This document shows positions 16,030-23,279 of a stretch of 32,759 nt of DNA, in pieces. Source of the stretch: an uncultured Alistipes sp. (GTDB taxonomy: Bacteria; Bacteroidota; Bacteroidia; Bacteroidales; Rikenellaceae); NCBI RefSeq assembly GCF_949296715.1, contig NZ_CASFQD010000023.1, positions 1-32,759 of the forward strand. The letters run 5' to 3'. A program made the position numbers and the translations under genes. The notes under the pieces were generated by a model. That model did not search any database and was not told where the DNA came from. It saw only the letters and a program-made list of their open reading frames with translations. Numbering within the stretch: position 1 is the stretch's first letter; each line of letters opens with the position of its first letter.

Positions 16030-16041
16030 GAGGCGCGAATC

Positions 16042-16713
16042 ATGAAAAAACAAGAGACCTCGATGCATACCGAACTGGTGATTTTCGATCTGGACGGCAC
16101 GCTGCTCGATACGATCAGCGACCTGGCCGTCGCCTGCAACGCCATGCTGGCGGTGCGGGGGCTTCCGCAGCACTCCTACGAGGAGTATTGCCACTTCGTG
16201 GGCAACGGCATCCTGCGCCTGGTGGAGCGGGCGCTGCCCGAGCCGCTGCGCACGCCCGAGAACGTGGCGCTCATGCGCGCCGATTTCGTCCGCTACTATA
16301 CGGAACACATCGACACCTATACGAAGCCCTATCCGGGCATTCCGGAACTCCTGGCCGAGCTGACGCGGCGCGGCATCCGCGTGGCCGTGGCGTCGAACAA
16401 GTTTCAGGCCGGGACCGAGAAGCTCATCCGCCTCTTCTTCCCGGAGATCCCCTTTGCCGCGGTCTTCGGACAGCGGCCCGACGTACCGCTGAAGCCCGAT
16501 CCGGCGGTTGTGGAGGAGATTCTCGCCTGCACGGGCGTGCCGCGCGAGCGGGTGCTCTACGTCGGCGACTCGGGCGTGGACATGGAGACGGCCCGGGCGG
16601 CAGGGGTCCGCTCGGCGGGTGTCACGTGGGGATTCCGCGACCGGGAGGAGCTTGTCGCGGCCGGTGCCGGCCGGCTGGTCGACCGCGCCGCGGAGCTGCT
16701 CGAGGCGCTGTAG
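16042..16713 (+). CDS. gph: HAD-superfamily hydrolase, phosphoglycolate phosphatase-like
   Basis: 223 residues, cytoplasmic. All four HAD motifs are visible: the nucleophile D16 and acid D18 in FDLDGTLLDT, the motif II serine in VASNK, the motif III lysine in PLKPDP, and motif IV in VGDSGVDMETA. The helical cap between motifs I and II is of the type found in phosphoglycolate phosphatases and related PGP/PPase-like enzymes. Phosphoglycolate is the most likely substrate but the subfamily is broad. An alternative start is the Met at 16063. It probably depends on the upstream antiporter promoter, across the heptamer repeat, since no separate promoter is seen. Confidence 0.85.
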   Translation: MKKQETSMHTELVIFDLDGTLLDTISDLAVACNAMLAVRGLPQHSYEEYCHFVGNGILRLVERALPEPLRTPENVALMRADFVRYYTEHIDTYTKPYPGIPELLAELTRRGIRVAVASNKFQAGTEKLIRLFFPEIPFAAVFGQRPDVPLKPDPAVVEEILACTGVPRERVLYVGDSGVDMETARAAGVRSAGVTWGFRDREELVAAGAGRLVDRAAELLEAL

Positions 16714-16721
16714 CGCGCGGT

Positions 16722-16737
16722 CTCCGGGAGAACGGAG
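16722..16737. other. Small hairpin between convergent genes
   Basis: CTCCG and CGGAG arms around a 6-base loop, in the 32 bases between the HAD gene and the regulator gene. There is no T-tract on either strand, so a role as a shared terminator is only possible. Confidence 0.3.
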
Positions 16738-16745
16738 CGGAGCTG

Positions 16746-17903
16746 TCAGCAGCAGTAGAGCCGCACGTCCTCGGCCGTGATGCGCTCGCCCGAGAGGATC
16801 ATCAGGCGCTCGACCGCATTGCGCAACTCGCGGATATTGCCCGTCCAGCGCATGTTTTGCAGCGCCGCGACCGCCTCGGCGTCGATCTCCTTCGGCGCGG
16901 TGCCGTACTCTTCGCCGATCGTGCGCAGGAAATGGTCGACCAGCAGCGGGATGTCCGCGGCGTGCTCGCGCAGCGCCGGCACGTGCACGACGATCACCCC
17001 GATGCGGTGGTAGAGGTCCTCGCGGAAGTTGCCCCGCTCGATCTCGCGGCGCAGGTCCTTGTTTGTCGCGGCGATCACCCGCACGTCGACCTCGATGTCG
17101 CGGTCGCTGCCCACACGGCTGATGCGCCGCTCCTGCAGCGCCCGCAGCACCTTGGCCTGCGCCGAGAGCGACATGTCGCCGATCTCGTCCATGAAGAGCG
17201 TGCCGCCGTCGGCCTGCTCGAACTTGCCCTTGCGCTGCTTGATGGCCGAGGTGAAGGCCCCGCGCTCGTGGCCGAAGAGCTCGCTCTCAATCAGCTCCGA
17301 AGGGATGGCCGCGCAGTTGACCTCGACGAACGGCCCTCCGGCGCGGTGGCTCCCGGCGTGCAGCGCCCGCGCCACGAGCTCCTTGCCCGTGCCGTTCTCG
17401 CCCGTGATGAGCACGCGGGCGTCGCACGGCGCTACCTTCTCGATGAGCTGGCGGACGTGTTCGATCTCGGGCGAAAGGCCGATGATGGGCTGCGCCTGCG
17501 GTGTGTGGGCCCGGCGGCAGCGGCGCACGGGAGAGCCGGGAGAGCCGGGAGAACCGTGCGCAGCGGCACCCTCCGTTTCGGCCGTATCGATGGCCCGGTG
17601 GATGGATTGCAGCAGGCGGTTCATGTCGATGGGCTTGGTCAGGAAGTCCCGGGCGCCGTTGCGCACGGCCTCGACCGCCGAGTCGATCGTCGCCGAACTC
17701 GACAGCGCGATGTAGGGAATGTCCGTATCGGGGACCTTGCACTCCGTGTCGGAGAGGATCAGGTCGAACGTCCCCTTTTCGCAGAGCGCCGTGGCGGCGT
17801 TCCCGTCCTCGGCGGCCTCGGTCGCGAACCCCTCGTAGCGGAGCCTTTCGCTCAGGATGTTGCGCACGCTTTTCGACCGGTCTATGATTAAAACCTTTGC
17901 CAT
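16746..17903 (-). CDS. NtrC-like response regulator with receiver and sigma-54 AAA+ domains but no DNA-binding domain
   Basis: 385 residues; relatives are usually about 440-470. The receiver domain (1-115) keeps the phosphoacceptor D52 and K90, but the second acidic residue of the pocket is replaced (D8-R9 instead of the usual Asp-Asp). A linker with three GSP repeats (117-125), encoded by three near-identical 9-base units (about 17529-17555), leads to the AAA+ domain: Walker A GENGTGKE (168-175), GAFTSA (215-220, usually GAFTGA), Walker B LFMDE (236-240) and an arginine-finger region. The chain stops at RITAEDVRLYCC, just where the Fis-type helix-turn-helix would follow. The neighbouring gene ends 32 bases downstream, so no detached domain is hidden there. 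No histidine kinase is adjacent. Confidence 0.9.
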   Translation of the reverse strand: MAKVLIIDRSKSVRNILSERLRYEGFATEAAEDGNAATALCEKGTFDLILSDTECKVPDTDIPYIALSSSATIDSAVEAVRNGARDFLTKPIDMNRLLQSIHRAIDTAETEGAAAHGSPGSPGSPVRRCRRAHTPQAQPIIGLSPEIEHVRQLIEKVAPCDARVLITGENGTGKELVARALHAGSHRAGGPFVEVNCAAIPSELIESELFGHERGAFTSAIKQRKGKFEQADGGTLFMDEIGDMSLSAQAKVLRALQERRISRVGSDRDIEVDVRVIAATNKDLRREIERGNFREDLYHRIGVIVVHVPALREHAADIPLLVDHFLRTIGEEYGTAPKEIDAEAVAALQNMRWTGNIRELRNAVERLMILSGERITAEDVRLYCC

Positions 17904-17905
17904 AG

Positions 17906-17936
17906 CTTGTTTTTCGTGAAATTTTACCTACTTTTG
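17906..17936 (+). promoter_or_regulatory. Candidate promoter facing away from the regulator gene
   Basis: CTTG (17906-17909, one mismatch to TTTG), 19-base spacer, TACTTTTG (17929-17936). It reads toward the short hairpin unit and the DUF4290 gene. Confidence 0.65.
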
Positions 17937-17942
17937 CCGATG

Positions 17943-18003
17943 ATATGCTTCGGCTCGAAGATGCAATACTTCGGCCCGGGCCGGGAAAAGCCCGGTTTTT
18001 TGC
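17943..18003 (+). ncRNA. Candidate small RNA or leader with terminator (attenuator)
   Basis: A start about 7 bases after the -7 element would give a transcript of roughly 60 bases. It holds a perfect hairpin (CTTCG-GCT-CGAAG, 17949-17961), a short linker, and a second hairpin (CCGGG, AAAAG-type loop, CCCGG) followed by six T, i.e. a terminator. No open frame of note is present. It could be an independent small RNA or an attenuated leader of the DUF4290 gene, whose start is 174 bases farther on. No known family is recognised. Confidence 0.5.
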
Positions 18004-18176
18004 ATTCGGTTTGCACTGCTTCCGTCCCAAAGTTATGTTTTTCCGCGGAGTAATCCCAATTTGGCCCCGGGGCTGCGGGGCGGGCGGAAGAGCGGCGGAA
18101 AGTCTCGGTCCGGCCTATCGGGCAAACCCTTTCGGACGCTTCGGCGGACCGGACGGAACACCGGGAAATCACGGAT

Positions 18177-18875
18177 ATGTACGGATTTATGAAAAAGAAC
18201 TATAACTACACGCGACGCAAGTTGTACCTTCCCGAGTACGGGCGTCACATCCAGGAGATGATCGACTCGCTGCTCGAGATCGAGGACCGGCGCGAGCGCA
18301 ACCGGCAGGCCCGGGCCGTCATTGCCGTCATGGGCAACCTGAACCCGCTGCTGCGCGACACGGCGGATTTCACGCACAAGCTGTGGGATCATCTCTTCAT
18401 CATGTCTGATTTTCAGTTGGATGTCGATTCGCCCTATCCGCGTCCCACGCGGCAGGAGCTGACCGTCACGCCGCGCCGGCTGGCCTATTCGCAGGGCCGC
18501 ATCACCTTCAAGCACTACGGCAAGTATGTCGAGCGGATGATCCGGTCGCTGGCCGACGAGAAGGAGCCGCGCACGGTGGCTCGCACGGTCGACAACCTGG
18601 CCCGCTACATGCGCACGAAGAGCTACGAGTACAATCAGGAGCATCCCAACAACGAGGTGATCGTAAAGGACATCAAGCGCATGTCCGGAGGTGCCATCGA
18701 AATCGACGAAGTTGCCTTGAATAATCTCCGAAGCGACTATAAACAGCACTTTTCAGCGCCTGCCCGCAAGGGGACGCAGCAGCAGCGGCAGCAGCGGCAG
18801 CAGAAAAACCGCCAGCAGCAGCACAACCGCGGCTTTGCCAAAAACAACGCCGCACACCGCAATTCGCAGAAATAA
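18177..18875 (+). CDS. DUF4290 domain-containing protein
   Basis: 232 residues, soluble, no signal peptide. The N-terminal about 180 residues match the Bacteroidetes-specific DUF4290 family as I recall it: the opening YTRRKLYLPEYGRHIQEMID, a central segment with TADFTHKLWDHLFIMSDF and the later HYGKYVERMIRSLAD. Function is unknown. The tail (about 195-232) is rich in Gln, Arg and Asn and looks disordered, possibly nucleic-acid binding. A second in-frame Met at 18189 is an equally good start. The next gene has its own promoter 26 bases downstream. Confidence 0.88.
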   Translation: MYGFMKKNYNYTRRKLYLPEYGRHIQEMIDSLLEIEDRRERNRQARAVIAVMGNLNPLLRDTADFTHKLWDHLFIMSDFQLDVDSPYPRPTRQELTVTPRRLAYSQGRITFKHYGKYVERMIRSLADEKEPRTVARTVDNLARYMRTKSYEYNQEHPNNEVIVKDIKRMSGGAIEIDEVALNNLRSDYKQHFSAPARKGTQQQRQQRQQKNRQQQHNRGFAKNNAAHRNSQK

Positions 18876-18909
18876 TTTGATTCCGATTTGCGGAAAATTG
18901 CTATCTTTG
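18876..18909 (+). promoter_or_regulatory. Bacteroidetes-type promoter of the TlpA-like lipoprotein gene
   Basis: TTTG (18876-18879), 22-base spacer, TATCTTTG (18902-18909). The -7 element is exact; the spacing is slightly long. It starts at the stop codon of the DUF4290 gene and lies 27 bases before the next start. Confidence 0.7.
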
Positions 18910-18936
18910 TTTCCATTAACGAGAAAACGACAGTAA

Positions 18937-20079
18937 ATGAATAAGCAGACGCTATTCGTGATATTGGCGGCGGCCGTGGCTTTGTGCGGCTGCCAGTCGT
19001 CGAAGGTGAAGATTTCGGGCCGTTTCGTGGGCAGCGGTGCGACGAAGGTCTATCTGGAGGAGGTCTCGCCGCTGAAACAGACGGTCGTCGATTCCGCGAC
19101 GCTCGATGCCGAGGGTGCCTACCGTTTCCGGCTCAAGGGCGTGCCGCAGACCCCGTCGCTCTACAATGTCGTCTATGACGGCGAGCGCATTCCGCTCCTG
19201 CTTGCCGGGGGCGACCGCGTGACGGTCGGGGCTGTCGGCAGCGTCGTCCGCAACTATACGGTCGAGGGCTCCGAGGAGTCGGAGCTGCTGCGCGCATTCT
19301 ACCAGGCTTTCGTCATCGGGGCCCAGACACTGGACGGGATCGCCGCACAGTTCGGGCGCCAGAACCTTACCGAGGAGGAGCGCAAGGCCCTCGTCAAGGA
19401 GTACACGACCGAATACTACCGCATCCGGCGCGAGCAGCTGCGCTTCATCATCGAGAACAAGTCGTCGCTGGCGGCGCTCTATGCCCTTTACCAGCGGCTG
19501 CCGGGCGATGCCTACCTTTTCAACGGCGACAGCGACGTGGTCTACTACCGCGCCGTGGCCGAGGCTGTCGGGGAGCGTTATCCCGATTCGCCCTACCTGC
19601 TGTCGCTGCAGTCCGAGATCGAGCGCATGGATGCCCGCATCAGCCTCACGTCGCAGATTTCCGAGGCGGGCTATCCCGATCTGGAGCTGCAGGACATCTA
19701 CGGCAAGAAGATACGCCTCTCGTCGCTCATGGGCAAGGTCGTGCTGCTGGACTTCTGGTCCGCCGAACTGGGCAACAGCAACGTCTACAACGCCGAGCTG
19801 AAGGAGACCTACCGCAAGTATGCCGACGCCCCGACCTCGTTCGAGGTCTACCAGGTGGCGATCGACACCTCGAAACCGCTGTGGATCACGGTCGTGCAGG
19901 AGCAGCAGCTGCCCTGGGTCTCGGTGAGCGACCTGCGCGGGCGGGCTTCGACGGCGCTGACGCTCTACAACGTACAGAAGCTCCCGGCCAACTTCCTCAT
20001 CGACAAGGAGGGGACGATCGTCGCCCGGGACATCTACGGCAAGAGCCTCGAGGAGAAACTCGACGAACTGACGCGCTGA
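18937..20079 (+). CDS. DUF4369/thioredoxin-fold (TlpA-like) lipoprotein without the CxxC active site
   Basis: 380 residues. A lipoprotein signal peptide ends in LCGC, with the lipidated cysteine at 19. Residues about 24-130 look like DUF4369, then a helical linker, and from about 245 a thioredoxin/AhpC-TSA fold: PDLELQDIYGKKIRLSSLMGKVVLLDFW and the cis-proline region KLPANFLIDKEG. Where TlpA-type proteins have WCxxC, this one has WSAELGN (274-280), and the mature chain contains no other cysteine. It therefore cannot do thiol-disulfide exchange in the usual way; a binding or scaffold role is more likely. It is anchored to a periplasm-facing membrane or the surface. The DsbD-type reductase in this window is about 9 kb away. 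Confidence 0.87.
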   Translation: MNKQTLFVILAAAVALCGCQSSKVKISGRFVGSGATKVYLEEVSPLKQTVVDSATLDAEGAYRFRLKGVPQTPSLYNVVYDGERIPLLLAGGDRVTVGAVGSVVRNYTVEGSEESELLRAFYQAFVIGAQTLDGIAAQFGRQNLTEEERKALVKEYTTEYYRIRREQLRFIIENKSSLAALYALYQRLPGDAYLFNGDSDVVYYRAVAEAVGERYPDSPYLLSLQSEIERMDARISLTSQISEAGYPDLELQDIYGKKIRLSSLMGKVVLLDFWSAELGNSNVYNAELKETYRKYADAPTSFEVYQVAIDTSKPLWITVVQEQQLPWVSVSDLRGRASTALTLYNVQKLPANFLIDKEGTIVARDIYGKSLEEKLDELTR

Positions 20080-20128
20080 CGGTTACGCCGCGTTCCCGGT
20101 GGCGCGGTCCCTGCCGGAAGCGGCCCGG

Positions 20129-20250
20129 GGCGGTCCGGATAGTTCGGGCGGTCCGGGGCGGTCGGGCAGTTCGGGCAGTCGGGCGGTTCGGGCGGTTCGG
20201 ACGGTTTGGACAGGACGGTTCGGTTCGGATAGTTCGGGCAGGGCGGAACG
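20129..20250 (+). repeat. Degenerate G-rich repeat, unit about 9 bases (CGGGCGGTT-like)
   Basis: The 266-base gap between the lipoprotein gene and lpxH is dominated by imperfect copies of GTTCGGGCG / GGTTCGGAC; the string GGATAGTTCGGGC occurs twice (about 90 bases apart). The plus strand is strongly G-biased over C. A short inverted repeat (GGTCCC / GGGACC) follows at about 20250-20266. No gene is seen, though all frames are open because the repeat lacks stops. Confidence 0.75.
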
Positions 20251-20345
20251 GTCCCGAGAGGGGACCGGATGGGACGGGCCGGACAAGACCGGTCCGGGAA
20301 GGGACGGGAAGACGGATTGACAACGAGAGAAAGCACAATACCTTC

Positions 20346-21116
20346 ATGATTTATTTCGCATCCGACATACACCTCGGCGCCGGCGACGAACGGCAGGCGC
20401 GCGAGACCGAACGGCTGTTCGTGCAGTGGCTCGACGGGGCGGCCCGCGATGCGGAGGCGATCTTCCTCGTCGGCGACATCTTCGATTTCTGGTTCGAATA
20501 CAAACGGGTGGTACCCAAAGGCTTCGTGCGGACGCTGGGCAAGCTGGCCGAGCTCACGGACCGCGGCATCCGCGTGGTCTTCTTCACGGGCAACCACGAC
20601 ATGTGGGTCACCGACTACCTTACGCGCGAATGCGGCGTGGAGATATATACCTCGCCGCAGCTGATGACCCTTGCCGGGCGGCGCGTCTTCATCGCCCACG
20701 GCGACAACATGCGCATCGACGGACAGCCGATGCTCAAGCTCCTAAACCGCATCTTCCGCTCGCGGACGCTGCGCGTGCTCTTCTCATGGGGCTTGCACCC
20801 CGATCTGGCGCTGAAATTCGGCCACTGGTGGAGCGGCAAGTCCCGCAAGGCGCACAACGCCGCCGACCGGCGGGCTGCCGAGACGGGCGCGGGGGGCGGC
20901 TTCGACGCCTCGCTGACCGAACCGCTTATCGACTACGCCCGCGACTATGCCCGCGACCACGAGGTCGACCACTTCGTCTTCGGACACATGCATTATGCGC
21001 GCGACTACCGCGAGGGGTCGCTGCATGTGGTGAACCTCGGCTGCTGGGAGAAGAACCCCGCCTATGCCGTGCTGGACGACGCGGGGGAGATGACGCTCAA
21101 ACGACTCGAACGATGA
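20346..21116 (+). CDS. lpxH: UDP-2,3-diacylglucosamine diphosphatase
   Basis: 256 residues. It removes UMP from UDP-2,3-diacylglucosamine to give lipid X, the fourth step of lipid A synthesis, at the inner face of the cytoplasmic membrane. The metallophosphoesterase metal sites are all present: DIHLG (7-11), GDIFDFW, GNHDMW, AHGDN and GHMHY near the end. The segment GDIFDFWFEY and the hydrophobic cap region (LNRIFRSRTLRVLFSWGLHPDLA, seen in parts) fit LpxH rather than other phosphoesterases. Start is the ATG at 20346, at the beginning of the conserved fold; the frame open upstream only crosses the repeat. Its stop overlaps the thyA start (ATGA). Confidence 0.92.
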   Translation: MIYFASDIHLGAGDERQARETERLFVQWLDGAARDAEAIFLVGDIFDFWFEYKRVVPKGFVRTLGKLAELTDRGIRVVFFTGNHDMWVTDYLTRECGVEIYTSPQLMTLAGRRVFIAHGDNMRIDGQPMLKLLNRIFRSRTLRVLFSWGLHPDLALKFGHWWSGKSRKAHNAADRRAAETGAGGGFDASLTEPLIDYARDYARDHEVDHFVFGHMHYARDYREGSLHVVNLGCWEKNPAYAVLDDAGEMTLKRLER

Positions 21117-22006
21117 AACAGTACCTCGATCTGCTGCGCCGCATTCAGCGCGAAGGGGTGGTGCGCGGCGACCGCACGGGCACCGGCACGAAGGGGGTCT
21201 TCGGACACCAGATGCGCTTCGACCTCGGCGAGGGTTTCCCGCTGCTGACGACCAAGCGGGTCTTCCTCAAGGGGGTGATCCACGAACTGCTGTGGTTCCT
21301 GCGCGGCGATACCAATATCAGATATCTTGTCGAAAACGGCGTCCACATCTGGGACAACGACGCCTGGCGCTTCTATACGGAGCGGTGCGCCGCGGCGGGC
21401 GTGGCTCCGCTCGGGCGCGAGGAGTTCCTTGCGGCGGCCGGCGGCGAGTCGCCGATCGCGGGTTACCGCTACGGAGACCTGGACCACGTCTACGGCTACC
21501 AGTGGCGCTCGTGGCCGCGGCCCGACGGGGGCGTCATCGACCAGATCGCGCAGGCCGTGGAACTGATCCGCCACAATCCCGAGTCGCGGCGCATCGTCGT
21601 CTCGGCGTGGAACGTCGCCGACATCGGACGGATGGCGCTGCCGCCGTGCCACGTGCTCTTCCAGTTCTACGTGGCCGAGGGGCGCCTCTCGTGCCAGCTC
21701 TACCAGCGCAGCGCCGACACGTTCCTCGGCGTCCCGTTCAACATCGCCTCCTACGCCCTGCTGACCATGATGATGGCGCAGGTGTGCGGCCTGGAGCCCG
21801 GGGAGTTCATCCATACGCTGGGCGACACGCACCTCTACCTGAACCACCTGGAGCAGGTCGGCGAGCAGCTCGCGCGCGAACCCCGCCCGCTGCCGCACAT
21901 GCGGCTCAACCCCGCCGTGCAGTCGATCTTCGACTTCCGCTACGGGGACTTCACCCTCGAGGGCTACGATCCCTGGCCGGCGATCAAGGCCCCGATGTCA
22001 TTCTGA
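21113..22006 (+). CDS. thyA: Thymidylate synthase
   Basis: 297 residues. It methylates dUMP to dTMP using 5,10-methylene-tetrahydrofolate and releases dihydrofolate. Visible are the substrate-phosphate arginine (GDRTGTGT), the folate region LHELLWFLRGDTN-type segment (ELLWFLRGDTNIRYL, seen here as EL-LWFLRGDTN), the catalytic cysteine in ALPPCHVLFQFYV, the RSADTFLGVPFNIASYA dUMP site and the C-terminal KAPMSF, which closes the active site. It is longer than the 264-residue E. coli enzyme by an insertion around the segment GREEFLAAAGGE. The start codon overlaps the lpxH stop by 4 bases and folA follows after 15 bases, as expected for enzymes that share the folate cycle. Confidence 0.97.
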   Translation: MKQYLDLLRRIQREGVVRGDRTGTGTKGVFGHQMRFDLGEGFPLLTTKRVFLKGVIHELLWFLRGDTNIRYLVENGVHIWDNDAWRFYTERCAAAGVAPLGREEFLAAAGGESPIAGYRYGDLDHVYGYQWRSWPRPDGGVIDQIAQAVELIRHNPESRRIVVSAWNVADIGRMALPPCHVLFQFYVAEGRLSCQLYQRSADTFLGVPFNIASYALLTMMMAQVCGLEPGEFIHTLGDTHLYLNHLEQVGEQLAREPRPLPHMRLNPAVQSIFDFRYGDFTLEGYDPWPAIKAPMSF

Positions 22007-22021
22007 AAAAAAGGTCGAATC

Positions 22022-22501
22022 ATGGTAAGCATCATCGCGGCCGTGGCCGAAAACGGCGTCATCGGCGACAAGAATTCCCTGCTGTGGCACATCTCGGAGG
22101 ACATGCGCTACTTCCGGCGCGTGACGACGGGGCATCCGGTCATCATGGGCCGCAAGACCTACGAATCGCTGGGGCGCCCGCTGCCCAAGCGCGAGAACGT
22201 GGTCGTCTCGCGGCAGGAGCTCGCCATCCCGGGCTGCCGTGTCGTGCACTCGCTCGAAGAGGCCCTCGCGCTGTTCGATCCGGCCGAGGAGCTCTTCGTC
22301 ATCGGCGGCGCGCAGCTCTACGCCGCGGCCCTGCCGCTGGCCTCGCGCTTCTACCTGACGCGCGTCTTCCATGCCTACGAGGGCGACACGCGCTTCCCGG
22401 CGTGGGACGAACGCGAGTGGCGGCTCGTGGCGTCGGAAGCGTTCGCCGCGGGGGCCGAATACCCCTATCCCTTTGCGTTCGAGTGCTACGAGCGGCGTTG
22501 A
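22022..22501 (+). CDS. folA: Dihydrofolate reductase
   Basis: 159 residues, the same size as E. coli FolA. It reduces the dihydrofolate made by ThyA back to tetrahydrofolate with NADPH. Features: SIIAAVAENGVIG at the N-terminus, the catalytic acid D27 in WHISEDMRYFRR, the NADPH site GHPVIMGRKTYESLGRPLP, and FVIGGAQLYAAALP (second nucleotide loop). Just downstream of thyA in the same operon; a terminator-like hairpin follows at 22544-22569. Confidence 0.96.
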   Translation: MVSIIAAVAENGVIGDKNSLLWHISEDMRYFRRVTTGHPVIMGRKTYESLGRPLPKRENVVVSRQELAIPGCRVVHSLEEALALFDPAEELFVIGGAQLYAAALPLASRFYLTRVFHAYEGDTRFPAWDEREWRLVASEAFAAGAEYPYPFAFECYERR

Positions 22502-22542
22502 AATTACGCATTTATACCACCGCGCGACCCGCCGGGAATCCC

Positions 22543-22550
22543 TACCTTTG
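22543..22550 (+). promoter_or_regulatory. Candidate -7 element of the Hdr-like operon, inside a terminator arm
   Basis: TACCTTTG matches TAnnTTTG and lies 26 bases before the start codon at 22576. Bases 22544-22551 are also the left arm of the hairpin below. No -33 TTTG is seen at the right distance. Confidence 0.5.
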
Positions 22551-22569
22551 CATCAGCAAAGGTTTTTTT
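22544..22569 (+). terminator. Terminator between folA and the Hdr-like operon
   Basis: Perfect 8-bp stem ACCTTTGC / GCAAAGGT with loop ATCA, followed by a run of seven T that includes the last stem base. The T-run ends 6 bases before the next start codon, so it should stop folA readthrough right at the operon's edge. Confidence 0.82.
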
Positions 22570-22575
22570 GTATCT

Positions 22576-23274
22576 ATGGGAAAGTATTTCGATATGCTGA
22601 TGGAGGACGTCCGCTGCCGCGAGGGGCTCAACGCCTGCATGAACTGCGGCGTCTGCACGGGTGTCTGCCCCGCGGCCGAGTTCTACAACTACGATCCCCG
22701 TCAGATCGTCAGCATCGTGCAGTCGCGCGACGACGAGGCCATCGAGGAGCTGCTCAAGAGCGATACGATCTGGTATTGCGGCGAGTGCATGTCGTGCCGT
22801 CCGCGCTGCCCGCGCGGCAACACGCCCGGCTACGTCATCCAGGCGCTGCGCACGCTTTCGCAGAAGCTGGGTTTCTTCGTTGAGAGCGAGAAGGGGCGCC
22901 AGCAGCTGGCCCTCAAGCGCATCATCGGCGAGAACATCCTCCGCACGGGCTACTGCATCGTGCCGCGGCTCGTCAAGCCCGAGCTGCATCCCGAGCAGGG
23001 GACCGTCTGGAAGTGGATCTACGACAACGACCGCGAGGTCTACGGGCAGTTCACCCCTTCCTACATGCGCCACGGCGCCGGGGCGCTGCGCCGCCTCGAC
23101 GAGGAGTCGCTCTCGGAGATCAACCGCATCTTCGAGGTGAGCGGCGGCAGCGAGCTGTTCGAGACCATCGAGCGCCACTCCGACCGCAAGGCCCGCGAGA
23201 TGGGCTACGAGCAGGGGGCCGACCAGCGCTACATGATGGATGTCTTTCTCAACAACAGCAACGAACACTATTGA
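22576..23274 (+). CDS. HdrC-like protein with two [4Fe-4S] sites (first gene of the Hdr-like operon)
   Basis: 232 residues, predicted soluble. It has two complete ferredoxin motifs: CMNCGVCTGVCP and CGECMSCRPRCP, near residues 21-31 and 69-79. HdrC proteins pass electrons between the flavin subunit (HdrA) and the CCG-type subunit (HdrB). After the ferredoxin part there is a long C-terminal region (about 90-232), unusual for a simple HdrC, without recognised motifs. Five bases separate it from the HdrB-like gene. The physiological donor or acceptor is unknown. Start is the ATG at 22576, directly after the terminator hairpin. Confidence 0.85.
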   Translation: MGKYFDMLMEDVRCREGLNACMNCGVCTGVCPAAEFYNYDPRQIVSIVQSRDDEAIEELLKSDTIWYCGECMSCRPRCPRGNTPGYVIQALRTLSQKLGFFVESEKGRQQLALKRIIGENILRTGYCIVPRLVKPELHPEQGTVWKWIYDNDREVYGQFTPSYMRHGAGALRRLDEESLSEINRIFEVSGGSELFETIERHSDRKAREMGYEQGADQRYMMDVFLNNSNEHY

Positions 23275-23279
23275 ACCCT

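Noticed and set aside
19881..20345. Upstream extension of the lpxH frame through the G-rich repeat
   Set aside because: The added sequence is a repetitive Arg/Gly-rich translation of the repeat; the conserved metallophosphoesterase start is at 20346.
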